Assembly (NCBI RefSeq): GCF_003696315.1
Contig: NZ_RFFN01000004.1
Coordinates: forward strand, 194,673-258,672
Length of the DNA stretch: 64,000 bases
From: Pseudomonas songnenensis
GTDB lineage: Bacteria; Pseudomonadota; Gammaproteobacteria; Pseudomonadales; Pseudomonadaceae
Reading direction: 5' to 3'
Part shown: piece by piece, positions 7,326 to 16,384 of the stretch
Numbering within the stretch: the first letter of the stretch is position 1
Layout: each line of letters begins with the position of its first letter
Program-made: the position numbers and the translations under genes
Notes under the pieces: model-generated
Database searches by the model: none
What the model was told of the DNA's origin: nothing
What the model saw: only the letters and a program-made list of their open reading frames with translations

Positions 7326-8297
7326 TCAGATCGGCACTGGCGCATCCTCGCGCAGCAGGCCGTCGCGCTTGAGGGTCTGCCAGAACTCGCGGGGCACCTG
7401 GGTGTTGAAGTATTCCATGTACTGCCGGGGACGCTCGGGATTGGCCGTGCCCGGGATGACCGAGGCGACCACCGGGTTGGCCAGGCAGAAGTGCAGGGCG
7501 GCGGCCCGCAGATCGACGCCGCAGCGCTCGGCAGCGGCCTTGAGCTGCTCCCTGCGCTGGGCGACCTGTGGTGGGATCTGGTCATACTCATAGTGATCGC
7601 CACCGGCCAGGACGCCGGAGTTGAACGGCCCTCCAACGACGACGCCAACGTCGCGTGCCTGGCAGGTCGGGAACAGGGTGTCCAGCGCCTCGTCGTGCTC
7701 CAGCAGCGAGTAGCGGCCGGCCAGCAGGAACACGTTCGGGTCGCTCTGCTCCAGGGCCAGGCGGCATGGCTCGACCAGGTTGACCCCCAGGCCCCAGCCG
7801 CGAATCACGCCTTCATCGCGCAGCTGGGTCAGCGCCTTCGCCGCGCCGTTCATGGCCTGCTGGAAGTACTCGCGCCATTGCGGGCCCCATTGGTCTTCGG
7901 AAACGTCGTGGATGAACACCACATCAAGGCGATCGACGCCCATGCGCTCCAGGCTGTCCTCGATGGAGCGGCGTGCGCCGTCGGCCGAATAATCCGGCAC
8001 ACGCTTGTTGGGCAGCTCGTCGACGAAAGGCTTGGCGTTTTCCGGCTGGCCGGCCGGCTGCAGCAGGCGCCCGACCTTGGTGCTCAGGACGTACTCGTCA
8101 CGCGGCTTGCCACTCAGCATGCGCCCGAAGCGCTGCTCGGCCAGGCCCGCGCCGTAGTGCGGCGACACGTCGTAATAGCGAAAGCCGGCGTCCCAGGCGG
8201 CATTGAGGGTGGCGTCGGCGGTTTCTTCGCTGAGCGGATGGAACATGCTGCCCAGCGGTGCGCCGCCGAGACCGATGCGTGGCAGGGTGATACGCAT
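7326..8297 (-). CDS. Aldo/keto reductase (323 aa)
   Basis: NAD(P)H-dependent oxidoreductase of the group that includes D-threo-aldose/L-fucose dehydrogenase and pyridoxal dehydrogenase. The catalytic tetrad is D43, Y48 (YDVSPHYG), K74 (STKVGR) and H130 (FIHDVS). ATG 8297 is preceded by a strong AAGGAGGA site. It lies between the two riboswitch units, 197 bases downstream of allophanate hydrolase, with a leader stem-loop of its own. Whether it is co-transcribed with the carboxylase operon cannot be seen. The substrate is unknown; an aldehyde from guanidino-compound breakdown is possible. Confidence 0.88.
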   Translation of the reverse strand: MRITLPRIGLGGAPLGSMFHPLSEETADATLNAAWDAGFRYYDVSPHYGAGLAEQRFGRMLSGKPRDEYVLSTKVGRLLQPAGQPENAKPFVDELPNKRVPDYSADGARRSIEDSLERMGVDRLDVVFIHDVSEDQWGPQWREYFQQAMNGAAKALTQLRDEGVIRGWGLGVNLVEPCRLALEQSDPNVFLLAGRYSLLEHDEALDTLFPTCQARDVGVVVGGPFNSGVLAGGDHYEYDQIPPQVAQRREQLKAAAERCGVDLRAAALHFCLANPVVASVIPGTANPERPRQYMEYFNTQVPREFWQTLKRDGLLREDAPVPI

Positions 8298-8312
8298 GGA
8301 GTCCTCCTTCGG

Positions 8313-8352
8313 ATGCAGATGGTGCCGACCGGAGTCGGCAGTGGCTCTGCAT
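8313..8352 (-). other. Nested stem-loop in the aldo/keto reductase leader
   Basis: An outer 7-bp pair (atgcaga 8313-8319 with tctgcat 8346-8352) encloses a perfect 7-bp hairpin (tgccgac 8323-8329 with gtcggca 8334-8340, four-base loop). It ends 15 bases before the reductase ATG. There is no T-run, so it is not a standard terminator. It could shape ribosome access or stabilise a processed mRNA. Confidence 0.5.
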
Positions 8353-8430
8353 CGGAGGTCGGCCCGGCGCTGGATGTTCCGACAATGCGACGGGATGGCC
8401 GCAGTGCAACCCCGTCGCTCCTCGTCTGCC

Positions 8431-10233
8431 TCAGCTGCGACGCTTCAGATAGGTGCGCCAGCCGCCAAGTTCGGTGATGTCCTGGGCGCCGTCCAGGCCG
8501 TAGGGCTCGCAGATGAAGCCTGTTTCCCAGCGGCCGTCGGCGAGCTGCACCTTGCCCAGGCCGAGCGGTGCCGGAATGCCGGTGAGAAAGGAGCCGAGCT
8601 CCTGGCTCGGCAGCTCCCAGACTTCAACCTCGACGGCCGCTCCGCCTTCGGCGACGCGAACCATGCCCGGGCGCAGCGGTGGCCCGCCGGCCAGGGCGTA
8701 GAGCTTGTAGTCCGGCGAGCTGCGGGTGGTTTCCAGCAGCCGTCCGCCACGCTGCCTGAGCTGCCAGTTCAGCGGCAGGCCGTCCAGGTGCGCTCCGCAG
8801 ACCACCAGGCGGGCGCGGTCGTTGCGGGCCGGGTTTTGTGGAGGTGGGGTGTCGAGCGCGTTGCCGCCTATCAGCTTCAGCCCTGTCTGATGCTGCAGCG
8901 CATCGGCCAGGCTCAGCAGGTACTGGTCGGTGAACACCCGGCCGAACAGCGTCACGCCCCAGGGCAGGCCGTCGTGCATGGTGGCGGCCGGCACCGCGAC
9001 AGCGGCGTAGTCGAGCATGTTCATGAAGTTGGTGTAGTAGCCCAGGTCCGAATTGCGCTTGACCGGCTCGGCGTGAAGTTCGGCGAGCGTCACTGGGCGC
9101 GGGTAGGCGGGCGTCAGCACACAATCGACCTCGGCCATTGTGCGGTCGCAGACGGCCTTGAGTTGCTGCAGGCGGTATTGCGCCTGGAACAGCTGCACGG
9201 CGGTTGTACCGGGGGCTTTCTCCAGAACGGCCTTTATTACCGGCAGCACGGCGTCGGGTTGCTGCTCGATCAGCGCGCCCGCCACGCTGTAGCGTTCGGC
9301 CACCCAGGGGCCTTCGTAGAGCAGGCGTGCAGCTTCAAGAAGGGGCTCGAAGTCAATCTCCACCGGCTCGCCGCCGAGGGCTTTCAGATGCTCGATTGTG
9401 GCGGCGAACAACGCCGGGCTTTCCGCGCAGCCGAGAAATTCCGGGTGCTGGGGTATGCCGAAGCGGAAGGTATTGATCTGGCCGAAGGCCGAGCCGTCAT
9501 TCCACAGCGGGTTGCTGCGGCTGTACTCGTCGCGTGGATCGAGCCTGGCGGTGAGCGCCAGCAGCTGACTGGCTTCGGCCGCCGTCGCGGTGAAGAAGGT
9601 CACGCAGTCCAGCGTACGGCAGGCCGGGACAACGCCGGCGGTGGAGATCAGCCCTTTGCTGGCCTTCAGGCCCACCAGGTTGTTCAGTGCCGCCGGCACC
9701 CGGCCGGAACCGGCCGTGTCGGTGCCCAGCGCAAAGGAACAGAGCCCGAGCGCCACGGCCAGCGAGGACCCAGCGCTGGAGCCGCCAGAGGGGTAGTCCG
9801 GGTGCACCGAGTTGCGGCATTCGCCATAGGGCGAGCGGGTGCCGTTGAGGCCGGTGGCGAACTGGTCGAGGTTGGTCTTGCCCAGCGGCACCGCGCCGAG
9901 GGCGATCAGCTGCTCGACGATCGTCGCGCTGGTTTCGGGCGTGTAGGCGAACGCCGGGCAAGCGGCGGTGGTGGGCACGCCGGCGAGATCGATGTTGTCC
10001 TTGATGGCGAAGGGCACGCCGTAGAGCGGCAGCTCGGCGGGCGTCTTGCTCTCCAGCGTGGCCAGGTAGGGCTCAAGTTCCTCGGCGCTCAGCAGGTGGA
10101 TAAAGGCGTTGAACTCGCCGTTGAGCGCGGCGGCCTTGTCACGCAGGCCGAGGATCAGCTGGCGCGGGGTGATGTCCCCGGCGGTGTAGGCGGCGCTCAG
10201 GGTGGCGAGGCGTAGGTCGAATGTCGTGGTCAT
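8431..10233 (-). CDS. atzF: Allophanate hydrolase (600 aa)
   Basis: Hydrolyses allophanate to two CO2 and two NH3, the last step of the guanidine and urea carboxylation pathways. The N-terminal amidase-signature domain has the Lys-Ser-Ser triad at K78 (AIKDN), S152 (GGSSAGSS) and S176 (DTAGSGR), with the same spacing as in characterised AtzF. The C-terminal part from about 470 is the small decarboxylase-type domain of full-length enzymes. ATG 10233 is chosen because the family N-terminus begins there; the open frame runs 14 codons further. It is separated from the carboxylase gene by 129 bases holding a palindromic repeat, and both are read in the same direction. Confidence 0.95.
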   Translation of the reverse strand: MTTTFDLRLATLSAAYTAGDITPRQLILGLRDKAAALNGEFNAFIHLLSAEELEPYLATLESKTPAELPLYGVPFAIKDNIDLAGVPTTAACPAFAYTPETSATIVEQLIALGAVPLGKTNLDQFATGLNGTRSPYGECRNSVHPDYPSGGSSAGSSLAVALGLCSFALGTDTAGSGRVPAALNNLVGLKASKGLISTAGVVPACRTLDCVTFFTATAAEASQLLALTARLDPRDEYSRSNPLWNDGSAFGQINTFRFGIPQHPEFLGCAESPALFAATIEHLKALGGEPVEIDFEPLLEAARLLYEGPWVAERYSVAGALIEQQPDAVLPVIKAVLEKAPGTTAVQLFQAQYRLQQLKAVCDRTMAEVDCVLTPAYPRPVTLAELHAEPVKRNSDLGYYTNFMNMLDYAAVAVPAATMHDGLPWGVTLFGRVFTDQYLLSLADALQHQTGLKLIGGNALDTPPPQNPARNDRARLVVCGAHLDGLPLNWQLRQRGGRLLETTRSSPDYKLYALAGGPPLRPGMVRVAEGGAAVEVEVWELPSQELGSFLTGIPAPLGLGKVQLADGRWETGFICEPYGLDGAQDITELGGWRTYLKRRS

Positions 10234-10307
10234 CTCATGTCCCTCGTAAGGTGAAAACGGCGAAGCCTTTTCCACCGCGATGTTCGTTGCCGGCCCGCTG
10301 GGCCGGT

Positions 10308-10335
10308 GGGTGGATCGATAAAGCGCGATCCACCC
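10308..10335. repeat. Intergenic palindromic (REP-like) element
   Basis: Perfect 10-bp inverted repeat, gggtggatcg at 10308-10317 and cgatccaccc at 10326-10335, around an eight-base loop. Elements with the gggtggat/atccaccc ends recur in intergenic spaces of stutzeri-group pseudomonads. It lies between the carboxylase stop and allophanate hydrolase, where it could protect the upstream mRNA or dampen distal expression. Confidence 0.7.
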
Positions 10336-10362
10336 TACGGTTGCTTCGGGTGCCGAGGGGCC

Positions 10363-13300
10363 TCACGCCTCCTCGATCACCACCACCCGCTGGCCGGCGC
10401 GGACCGGCGAGCCGGGCTGGGCGCGGACTTCCTTGACCACGCCGGCGACCGGCGCAGTGAGCGGGATTTCCATCTTCATGCTCTCGAGGATCACCAGCAC
10501 GTCGCCGGCCTCGACCCGCGTGCCCTCGGCCACCGACACCTGCCAGAGGTTGCCGGCGATGTGGCTTTCGATGCCGTGCTGGCCGGTGCCGAGCGGGGCG
10601 TCCTCGCCGAGGTCGGCGGCGACTTCCTCGCTCTCGAAGTGCGCCTGGCCCGATTCGATCCAGCGCTGGCGCTCGGCGTCGAAGGCGCCGCGCTGCTGGC
10701 GGCGGAAGGCCTCGATGCTGTCGACCTCGGCGGCGAGGAAGTCCTGGTAGTCGGACAGGCGCAGCTCGGTGTGCTCGATCTTCAGCGGGTAGCGGCCCAG
10801 CGGGAAGTCGCGGCGGATCCTCAACAGCTCCTCCGCCGAGACCGGGTAGAAGCGGATCTGGTCGAAGAAGCGCAGCAGCCACGGCTGGCCGCCGAACGCC
10901 TCGACCGCGCGGTAGCGGTTCCACATCTGCAGGGTGCGGCCGACGAACTGGTAGCCGCCCGGGCCTTCCATGCCGTAGATGCACATGTAGGCGCCGCCGA
11001 TGCCCACCGAGTTCTCCGCGGTCCAGGTGCGCGCCGGGTTGTACTTGGTGGTGACCAGGCGGTGGCGCGGGTCCAGCGGGGTGGCCACCGGCGCACCGAG
11101 GTAGACGTCGCCAAGGCCCATCACCAGGTAGCTGGCGTCGAACACGGTCTGAAACACCGCCTGCAGATTCGGCAGGTCGTTGATGCGGCGGATGAACTCC
11201 AGGTTGCTCGGGCACCAGGGCGCGTCCTTGCGCACCGTGGTCATGTACTTCTCGATGGCCAGCTGGCAGGCCGGATCGTCCCAGGACAGCGGCAGGTGGA
11301 CGATGCGCGAGGGCACTTTCAGATCCTGCGCGGCGCAGACTGCGTCCCACAGGCCGGCGACTGTCTCCAGCAGCACGGCCAGCGGCAGGGTTTCCGGCTG
11401 GTAATGCACCTGCAGGGAGCGGATGCCGGGGGTGAGATCGATCACCCCGTCGAGCTGCTTGGCTTCCAGGGCCTGCATCAGCGCATGGCCACGAAAGCGC
11501 AGCACGAGGTCCAGCTCCGGCGCGCCGATCTCCAGCAACAGGTGGGTGTCGCCGGAGAGGCGGGCGACCAGGCGGCTGTCCGCTTCACCGATATCCAGCA
11601 CGATGGGCGACTGCAGCGCCCCCGGCGTGGCGACCACTGCCGCCGGCGTGAGGCTGGCGCACTCGGCATCGGCGGCCTTGGCCAGCTGGCGTGCGGTCAG
11701 CACATCCACCGGCACGAAGCGCAGCTTGTCGCCGGCCTTGAGCTGGCCGAGCTGCCACAGATCCGCCTCGATGATGGTCACCGGGCAGACGAAGCCGCCC
11801 AGGCTCGGGCCGTCCGGGCCGAGGATCACCGGCATGTCGCCGGTGAAGTCCACCGCGCCGATGGCGTAGGGGTTGTCGTGGATGTTCGACGGGTGCAGGC
11901 CGGCCTCGCCGCCGCTCTCGCGCACCCACTCGGGTTTCGGGCCGATCAGGCGCACGCCGGTGCGGCTGGAGTTGAAGTGCACTTCCCAGTCGGTGGCGAA
12001 GAAGCGCGCGATGTAGCCCTCGGTGAAGTATTCCGGCGCGCCGTGCGGGCCGTAGATCACCCGCAGCTCGCGCACCGCCGGCAAGGCGCGGCACAGCTCG
12101 GCGGCGAGCGTGGCGCCGGCAGACGAGTCGCTCAGCGGCGCCAGGTGCAGCACGTCGCCGGCGCGCAGGGCGCGGCCACCGTGGCCGCCGAACTGGCCGA
12201 GGGTGAAGGTGCTCTTGCTGCCCAGATACTCCGGCACCTGCACGCCGCCACGCACGGCCAGGTAGGAGCGGGCACCGGCGCCGGCGATGGTGCCGATGGT
12301 CAGGGTGCTGCCGGCCGGGACGAAAATGGCGGTGCACATCGGCTGGGCGACGTCATCGAGCTTCACGGGGATCGCGGCGCCGGTCAGCGCCACCACCGCG
12401 TCGGTGTTGAAGCGCAGGATCGGCCCGCTCATGGTGATTTCCAGCCCGGCGGCGTCCTCGGGGTTGCCGAGCAGGGCGTTGCCCAGGCGCAGCGCGCGGC
12501 TGTCCATCGGGCCGGACGGCGGCACGCCCACCGCCCAGTAGCCGAGGCGACCGGGGAAGTCCTGCACGGTGGTCTGGGTGCCGGCGCTGATCACCTCGAA
12601 GGTGTTGGCCGAATAGCGCAGACCTTCCAGGCAGCGGGTCCAGGGCGTGCCGAGGGCGAAGGGGGCAAAGCCGAGGATCTGGCGCAGGTAGTCGCGGTTG
12701 GTTTCCACGCCGTAGAGCAGGGTGTCGCCGAGGGCGGCGTCCAGCGCGACGCGGGCCGCTTCGCGGCTCGGCGCCCAGCTGATGACCTTGGCGATCATCG
12801 GGTCGAAATACGGCGGGATCTCGCAGCCGGCTTCGACCCAGGTGTCGATGCGCAGGCTCTTGCCGTCGGCGGCCGGGAAGGCCACGGCGGTCAACAGGCC
12901 CGGGCTCGGCTGGAAGTCGCGGCCCGGGTCCTCGGCGTAGACGCGCGCCTGGATCGCGTGGCCGCTCGGCTTGAGATCCTTCACCAGCTCGGCCAACGGC
13001 GGCAGGTCGCCGGCGGCCAGCTCGATCATCCAGCGCACCAGATCCACGCCCCAGACCTGCTCGGTGACGCCGTGCTCGACCTGCAGGCGGGTGTTCACCT
13101 CGAGGAAGTAGAAACGCTCGGCTTCGGCGTCGTAGACGAACTCGACGGTGCCGGCGCTGCGGTAGCTGACCGCCCTGGCCAGGGTGATTGCCGCCTCGCA
13201 CAGGGCCTCGGCCATGCCGGTTGGCAGGTTCGGCGCCGGGGTTTCCTCCAGCACCTTCTGGTTGCGCCGCTGCACCGAGCAGTCGCGCACGCCCAAGGCG

Positions 13301-13962
13301 ATGACTTCGCCGGCGCCGTCGCCGAACACCTGCACCTCCAGGTGGCGGGCGCGCTCGATGTATTTCTCGATGAACACGCCCGAATCGCTGAAGTTGTTCT
13401 GCCCCAGACGCTTGACCGCGTCGAAGGCCTCGGCGAGTTCCGCCGCCGAGCGGCACACGCGCATGCCGATACCGCCACCGCCTGCGGTGCTTTTCAGCAT
13501 CACCGGGTAGCCGACCTGCTCGGCTGCGCCGAGGGCATCGGAAAGGCTGTCGAGCAGCTCAGTGCCCTCCAGCATCGGTACGTCGCGTTGTTTGGCCAGG
13601 GCACGGGCGGTGTGCTTGAGGCCAAACACCCGCAGCTGTTCCGGCGTCGGACCGACGAAGGCGATGCCGGCGGCCTCGCAGGCTTCGGCAAACGCCGCGT
13701 TCTCGGAGAGGAATCCGTAGCCGGGGTGGATGGCTTTCGCACCGGTTTCACGGGCGATGCGGAGAATCTTCTCCACGTCCAGATAAGTCTGCGTGGCCGG
13801 GCCTTGGCCCAGGCTGTGGGCCTCGTCGGCCTGCTGCAGATGCAGGCTGGCGGCGTCGGCCTCGGAGTAGACGGCCACGCCGTTCACATTCAGGTTGCGC
13901 AGCGTACGCAGGATGCGGCAGGCAATGGCGCCGCGGTTGGCGATGAGCAGTTTGTCGAACAT
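10363..13962 (-). CDS. Guanidine carboxylase (urea carboxylase family, 1199 aa)
   Basis: Biotin-dependent, ATP-driven carboxylase converting guanidine to carboxyguanidine; older annotation calls it urea carboxylase. The biotin carboxylase domain spans about 1-450, with IANRGAIACR at the N-terminus and the ATP-grasp glycine loop GGGGIG at 161-166. The carboxyltransferase domain with its KipI/KipA-like halves spans about 455-1110. The biotin carrier domain ends the protein with ESMKME, biotinylated Lys1163. Length is typical of bacterial enzymes without a fused hydrolase. Guanidine rather than urea is inferred from the riboswitch and the two carboxyguanidine deiminase genes just upstream. Confidence 0.93.
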   Translation of the reverse strand: MFDKLLIANRGAIACRILRTLRNLNVNGVAVYSEADAASLHLQQADEAHSLGQGPATQTYLDVEKILRIARETGAKAIHPGYGFLSENAAFAEACEAAGIAFVGPTPEQLRVFGLKHTARALAKQRDVPMLEGTELLDSLSDALGAAEQVGYPVMLKSTAGGGGIGMRVCRSAAELAEAFDAVKRLGQNNFSDSGVFIEKYIERARHLEVQVFGDGAGEVIALGVRDCSVQRRNQKVLEETPAPNLPTGMAEALCEAAITLARAVSYRSAGTVEFVYDAEAERFYFLEVNTRLQVEHGVTEQVWGVDLVRWMIELAAGDLPPLAELVKDLKPSGHAIQARVYAEDPGRDFQPSPGLLTAVAFPAADGKSLRIDTWVEAGCEIPPYFDPMIAKVISWAPSREAARVALDAALGDTLLYGVETNRDYLRQILGFAPFALGTPWTRCLEGLRYSANTFEVISAGTQTTVQDFPGRLGYWAVGVPPSGPMDSRALRLGNALLGNPEDAAGLEITMSGPILRFNTDAVVALTGAAIPVKLDDVAQPMCTAIFVPAGSTLTIGTIAGAGARSYLAVRGGVQVPEYLGSKSTFTLGQFGGHGGRALRAGDVLHLAPLSDSSAGATLAAELCRALPAVRELRVIYGPHGAPEYFTEGYIARFFATDWEVHFNSSRTGVRLIGPKPEWVRESGGEAGLHPSNIHDNPYAIGAVDFTGDMPVILGPDGPSLGGFVCPVTIIEADLWQLGQLKAGDKLRFVPVDVLTARQLAKAADAECASLTPAAVVATPGALQSPIVLDIGEADSRLVARLSGDTHLLLEIGAPELDLVLRFRGHALMQALEAKQLDGVIDLTPGIRSLQVHYQPETLPLAVLLETVAGLWDAVCAAQDLKVPSRIVHLPLSWDDPACQLAIEKYMTTVRKDAPWCPSNLEFIRRINDLPNLQAVFQTVFDASYLVMGLGDVYLGAPVATPLDPRHRLVTTKYNPARTWTAENSVGIGGAYMCIYGMEGPGGYQFVGRTLQMWNRYRAVEAFGGQPWLLRFFDQIRFYPVSAEELLRIRRDFPLGRYPLKIEHTELRLSDYQDFLAAEVDSIEAFRRQQRGAFDAERQRWIESGQAHFESEEVAADLGEDAPLGTGQHGIESHIAGNLWQVSVAEGTRVEAGDVLVILESMKMEIPLTAPVAGVVKEVRAQPGSPVRAGQRVVVIEEA

Positions 13963-14120
13963 GGTCAGTAACCCTCGAAGGGCTGGCGGGCCGTCCCGCC
14001 TTTATTCATCAGTGCCACGGCCGTCCGTGGTTGGGGAGGGTTTCTTCGTTGCCGGTCGCTCGGGTCGCTGCCCGGCGCGCGCCTGCAGCAGCGGCAGCAG
14101 GTAGCGACGCAAGAGCGGCA

Positions 14121-14756
14121 TCAGTTCCACACCAGCACCTCGGCGGGCGTCGGGTTCCAGCCGTTGCACGGGTTGTTCAGCTGCGGGCAATTGGAGATCA
14201 GCACGATCACGTCCTGCTCGGCCTTCAGCTCCACATACTTGCCTGGCGCGGAGATGCCGTCGGCGAAGGTCAGGCCGCCTTCGGGGGTCACCGGCACGTT
14301 CATGAAGAAGTTGATGTTGGCGCCAATGTCGCGCTTGCTCAGGCGACCGTCGTTGAGGCTCGCGCGCAGGAAGTTGTCGCGGCAGCTGTGCATGTAACGC
14401 TTGTCCAGCGCGTAGCGCACCACGTTGCTCTCCTGGGCGCAGGCCCCGCCGAGGGTGTCATGGCGGCCGCAGGTGTCGGCGGTGATGGTCAGAAGCGGAT
14501 TGCCGAGGTTCGAATAGAGCACCGTGCCGGTGGTGAGGTAGACGCGGTTCTGCCGGCGCAGGGTGCGCTGTGGATCGTAGCGCTCGCGCGGGTTTTTCGC
14601 GCTGAAGAACAGCGTGTCCACCGCCTGGTTGCCTTCGAGATCGAGCAGGCGCAGGGTCTGTCCGGCCTTGACTTCGAACAGGTACGGTTCGCCGGCCGGG
14701 ATCACATGGCGGAACGCGGCGGTTTCGGGGTGCAGGCTGCTTTCGGTAAGGCTCAT
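14121..14756 (-). CDS. cgdA: Carboxyguanidine deiminase subunit (UAAP1 type, 211 aa)
   Basis: One of two related subunits of carboxyguanidine deiminase, formerly urea-amidolyase-associated proteins (DUF1989), which convert carboxyguanidine to allophanate. The family block [14 protein letters not shown] with a conserved Cys and His is present. ATG 14756 has a strong AGGAGG site; the frame upstream is non-homologous. It lies 13 bases after its partner and 158 bases before the carboxylase. The partner shares the same fold and motif. Which subunit is named A or B is assigned here by order and may be reversed. Confidence 0.88.
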   Translation of the reverse strand: MSLTESSLHPETAAFRHVIPAGEPYLFEVKAGQTLRLLDLEGNQAVDTLFFSAKNPRERYDPQRTLRRQNRVYLTTGTVLYSNLGNPLLTITADTCGRHDTLGGACAQESNVVRYALDKRYMHSCRDNFLRASLNDGRLSKRDIGANINFFMNVPVTPEGGLTFADGISAPGKYVELKAEQDVIVLISNCPQLNNPCNGWNPTPAEVLVWN

Positions 14757-14769
14757 CGCGGCCACCTCC

Positions 14770-15498
14770 TCAGATGTACAGACGTTCGGTGTTGTGAAAG
14801 GCACGGCCGTTTTCCGGGCGCGAGGTGCGGCAGAGCACGCTGATGCCATCGCTCTCGACCTTGTGCCAGCTCAGCTGCACCGGTTTGGGTGCGTACAGCG
14901 GATTGGGGTCCAGCGGATGCTGCAGGGCGGTGAGGATCACCAGGGTGTCCATCGGTGCGTACAGTTCCAGGTAGTCGCCGGCCTGGGAGTTGCCGCTATG
15001 GAAGGCGAAGGCACCGTCGGCGGTGACGTCCACGCGACTGAACAGATTGAGCACCATGAGCAGGTCCTGCAGGTTCAGGTTCCACTTGCCCATTTCCACC
15101 AGCAGGTTGTCGGTGCCATTGCGGAAGAAGCCGTTGCGCAGTTCCTGATAGCGGCCCTGGCCGTACTTCTCCAGGACTTCATCAGCGTTCAGCACACCGC
15201 CGAAGCTGTCGTGCCAGCCGCAGGTGTCGGCCGTGATGGCGGCGAGTACGCGCCCCATGTCCGAGTACAGGCAATGCCCCGCGGTGAGCTTTGCGGTGTG
15301 CTGGCCCTTGAGGGTATCCGGCAGGTTCAGCCGCTCGCTCTTCTCCTGGGCGTTGAGCAGCATCAGGCTGACGTTGGCGCCGCCTTCGAGATCGGTCAGA
15401 CGCAGCAGTTGGCCCCGCTTGAGGATGAAGGAGGTGTGGCCGCCGCCAGGAACGGTTTCCTCGTACAGCGTGGGGCGGATCGCGAGTGAAGCACTCAT
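14770..15498 (-). CDS. cgdB: Carboxyguanidine deiminase subunit (UAAP2 type, 242 aa)
   Basis: Second DUF1989 subunit of the heteromeric carboxyguanidine deiminase. It carries [14 protein letters not shown], matching the motif of its neighbour, and overall similarity suggests an old duplication. ATG 15498 has an AAGGAG site; it starts one base after the ATPase stop, so the deiminase is coupled to the transporter genes. Together the two subunits separate guanidine use from urea use, which needs no deiminase. The letter assignment A/B is uncertain. Confidence 0.88.
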   Translation of the reverse strand: MSASLAIRPTLYEETVPGGGHTSFILKRGQLLRLTDLEGGANVSLMLLNAQEKSERLNLPDTLKGQHTAKLTAGHCLYSDMGRVLAAITADTCGWHDSFGGVLNADEVLEKYGQGRYQELRNGFFRNGTDNLLVEMGKWNLNLQDLLMVLNLFSRVDVTADGAFAFHSGNSQAGDYLELYAPMDTLVILTALQHPLDPNPLYAPKPVQLSWHKVESDGISVLCRTSRPENGRAFHNTERLYI

Positions 15499-15499
15499 G

Positions 15500-16384
15500 T
15501 CAGGCTCCTTGATAGGCAGTGCGAAAAGAGTCGGCGAGGGCGGTCGGCAGGCCTGCGGACGCACCGGGAGCATGGCGGCCCTCGTGCAGCGGAATGTCGT
15601 AGGTCACCCGTGCGCCATAGGCTCCGGGGGCGTGGGGATCTATGCGCGGTTTGTCGAAGACCAGGATGCGGCTGCCGAGGGTGAAGCCTTCCGAGAGGTC
15701 ATGGGTGACCATGAACACCGTCAGCCGGGTTTCCCGCCACAGCTCCAGCAGCAGCTCATGCATGTCCTTGCGAATGCCGGGGTCGAGGGCGCCGAAGGGC
15801 TCGTCCAGCAACAGTACGCGGGGCTTCATCACCAGCGCCTGTGCGATGGCCAGCCGCTGCTGCATGCCGCCGGAGAGCTGTGCCGGGTACTTGTCCAGCG
15901 CATGGCCGAGGCCGACCTTGTGCAGCATCTGCGCGGCCTGCTCACGGGCATCGCGCTTGCGGCGTCCGAGCAGACGACCCAGCAGCGGGGCGCGCGGCAG
16001 TTCCAGGCCGAGGGCGACGTTGTCCAGCACCGTCAGGTGCGGAAATACCGAGTAGCGCTGAAAAACCACGCCGCGACTGGCGTCCGGTTCGTCTGCCAAT
16101 GGCTGGCCATCCAGCAGGATCTCGCCACGGCTGGGCGCTTCCTGGCCGAGCAGCAGCCGCAGGAAGGTCGACTTGCCGCAACCGGAGGCACCGACCAGGG
16201 TGCAGAACTCGCCTTCGGCGATGTTCAGGTTCAGGCGCTCCAGCACGACCTGATCGCCGTACTGCTGCCAGACGTTCTTGACCTGAATGAAGGAGCCGGG
16301 GTTGCCGCCTGCGCGAGTCCCTGGTTGCGTTGTGCCTTGGCTCGACTGCGCGGCCACGGATGCCTTGGCGTTGTTCTCGCTCAT
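15500..16384 (-). CDS. ABC transporter ATP-binding protein, guanidine operon (294 aa)
   Basis: ATPase of the nitrate/sulfonate/taurine (SsuB/TauB) type. Walker A GASGCGKST is at 65-73, followed by a Q-loop (VVFQRYSVFP), signature LSGGMQQR and Walker B LLLDEP, with switch His in TVFMVTHD. A 30-residue Ser/Ala/Gly-rich N-terminal extension precedes the domain. It overlaps the permease stop by four bases (ATGA) and is followed directly by the deiminase genes. It probably energises uptake of guanidine or a derivative together with the permease and the binding protein at 5876-6877. Confidence 0.93.
   Translation of the reverse strand: MSENNAKASVAAQSSQGTTQPGTRAGGNPGSFIQVKNVWQQYGDQVVLERLNLNIAEGEFCTLVGASGCGKSTFLRLLLGQEAPSRGEILLDGQPLADEPDASRGVVFQRYSVFPHLTVLDNVALGLELPRAPLLGRLLGRRKRDAREQAAQMLHKVGLGHALDKYPAQLSGGMQQRLAIAQALVMKPRVLLLDEPFGALDPGIRKDMHELLLELWRETRLTVFMVTHDLSEGFTLGSRILVFDKPRIDPHAPGAYGARVTYDIPLHEGRHAPGASAGLPTALADSFRTAYQGA

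Noticed and set aside
8313..8352. Guanidine-II (mini-ykkC) riboswitch before the aldo/keto reductase
   Set aside because: That class needs two hairpins with ACGR loops; here one nested hairpin has a TCCG loop on the sense strand.
4799..10215. Two plus-strand frames of about 670 codons (4799-6811 and 8203-10215)
   Set aside because: Each mirrors recognised minus-strand genes (oxygenase plus binding protein; reductase leader plus allophanate hydrolase) and shows low-complexity His/Gln/Arg/Gly-rich translation.
10363..13962. Annotation as urea carboxylase
   Set aside because: The flanking carboxyguanidine deiminase genes and guanidine-I riboswitch fit guanidine; urea use would need no deiminase. 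The carboxyltransferase residues that separate the two were not checked by alignment.
10306..13971. Plus-strand open frame of about 1,220 codons across the guanidine carboxylase gene
   Set aside because: It is the antisense shadow of a biotin carboxylase gene with complete motifs; long antisense frames are common at this GC content.
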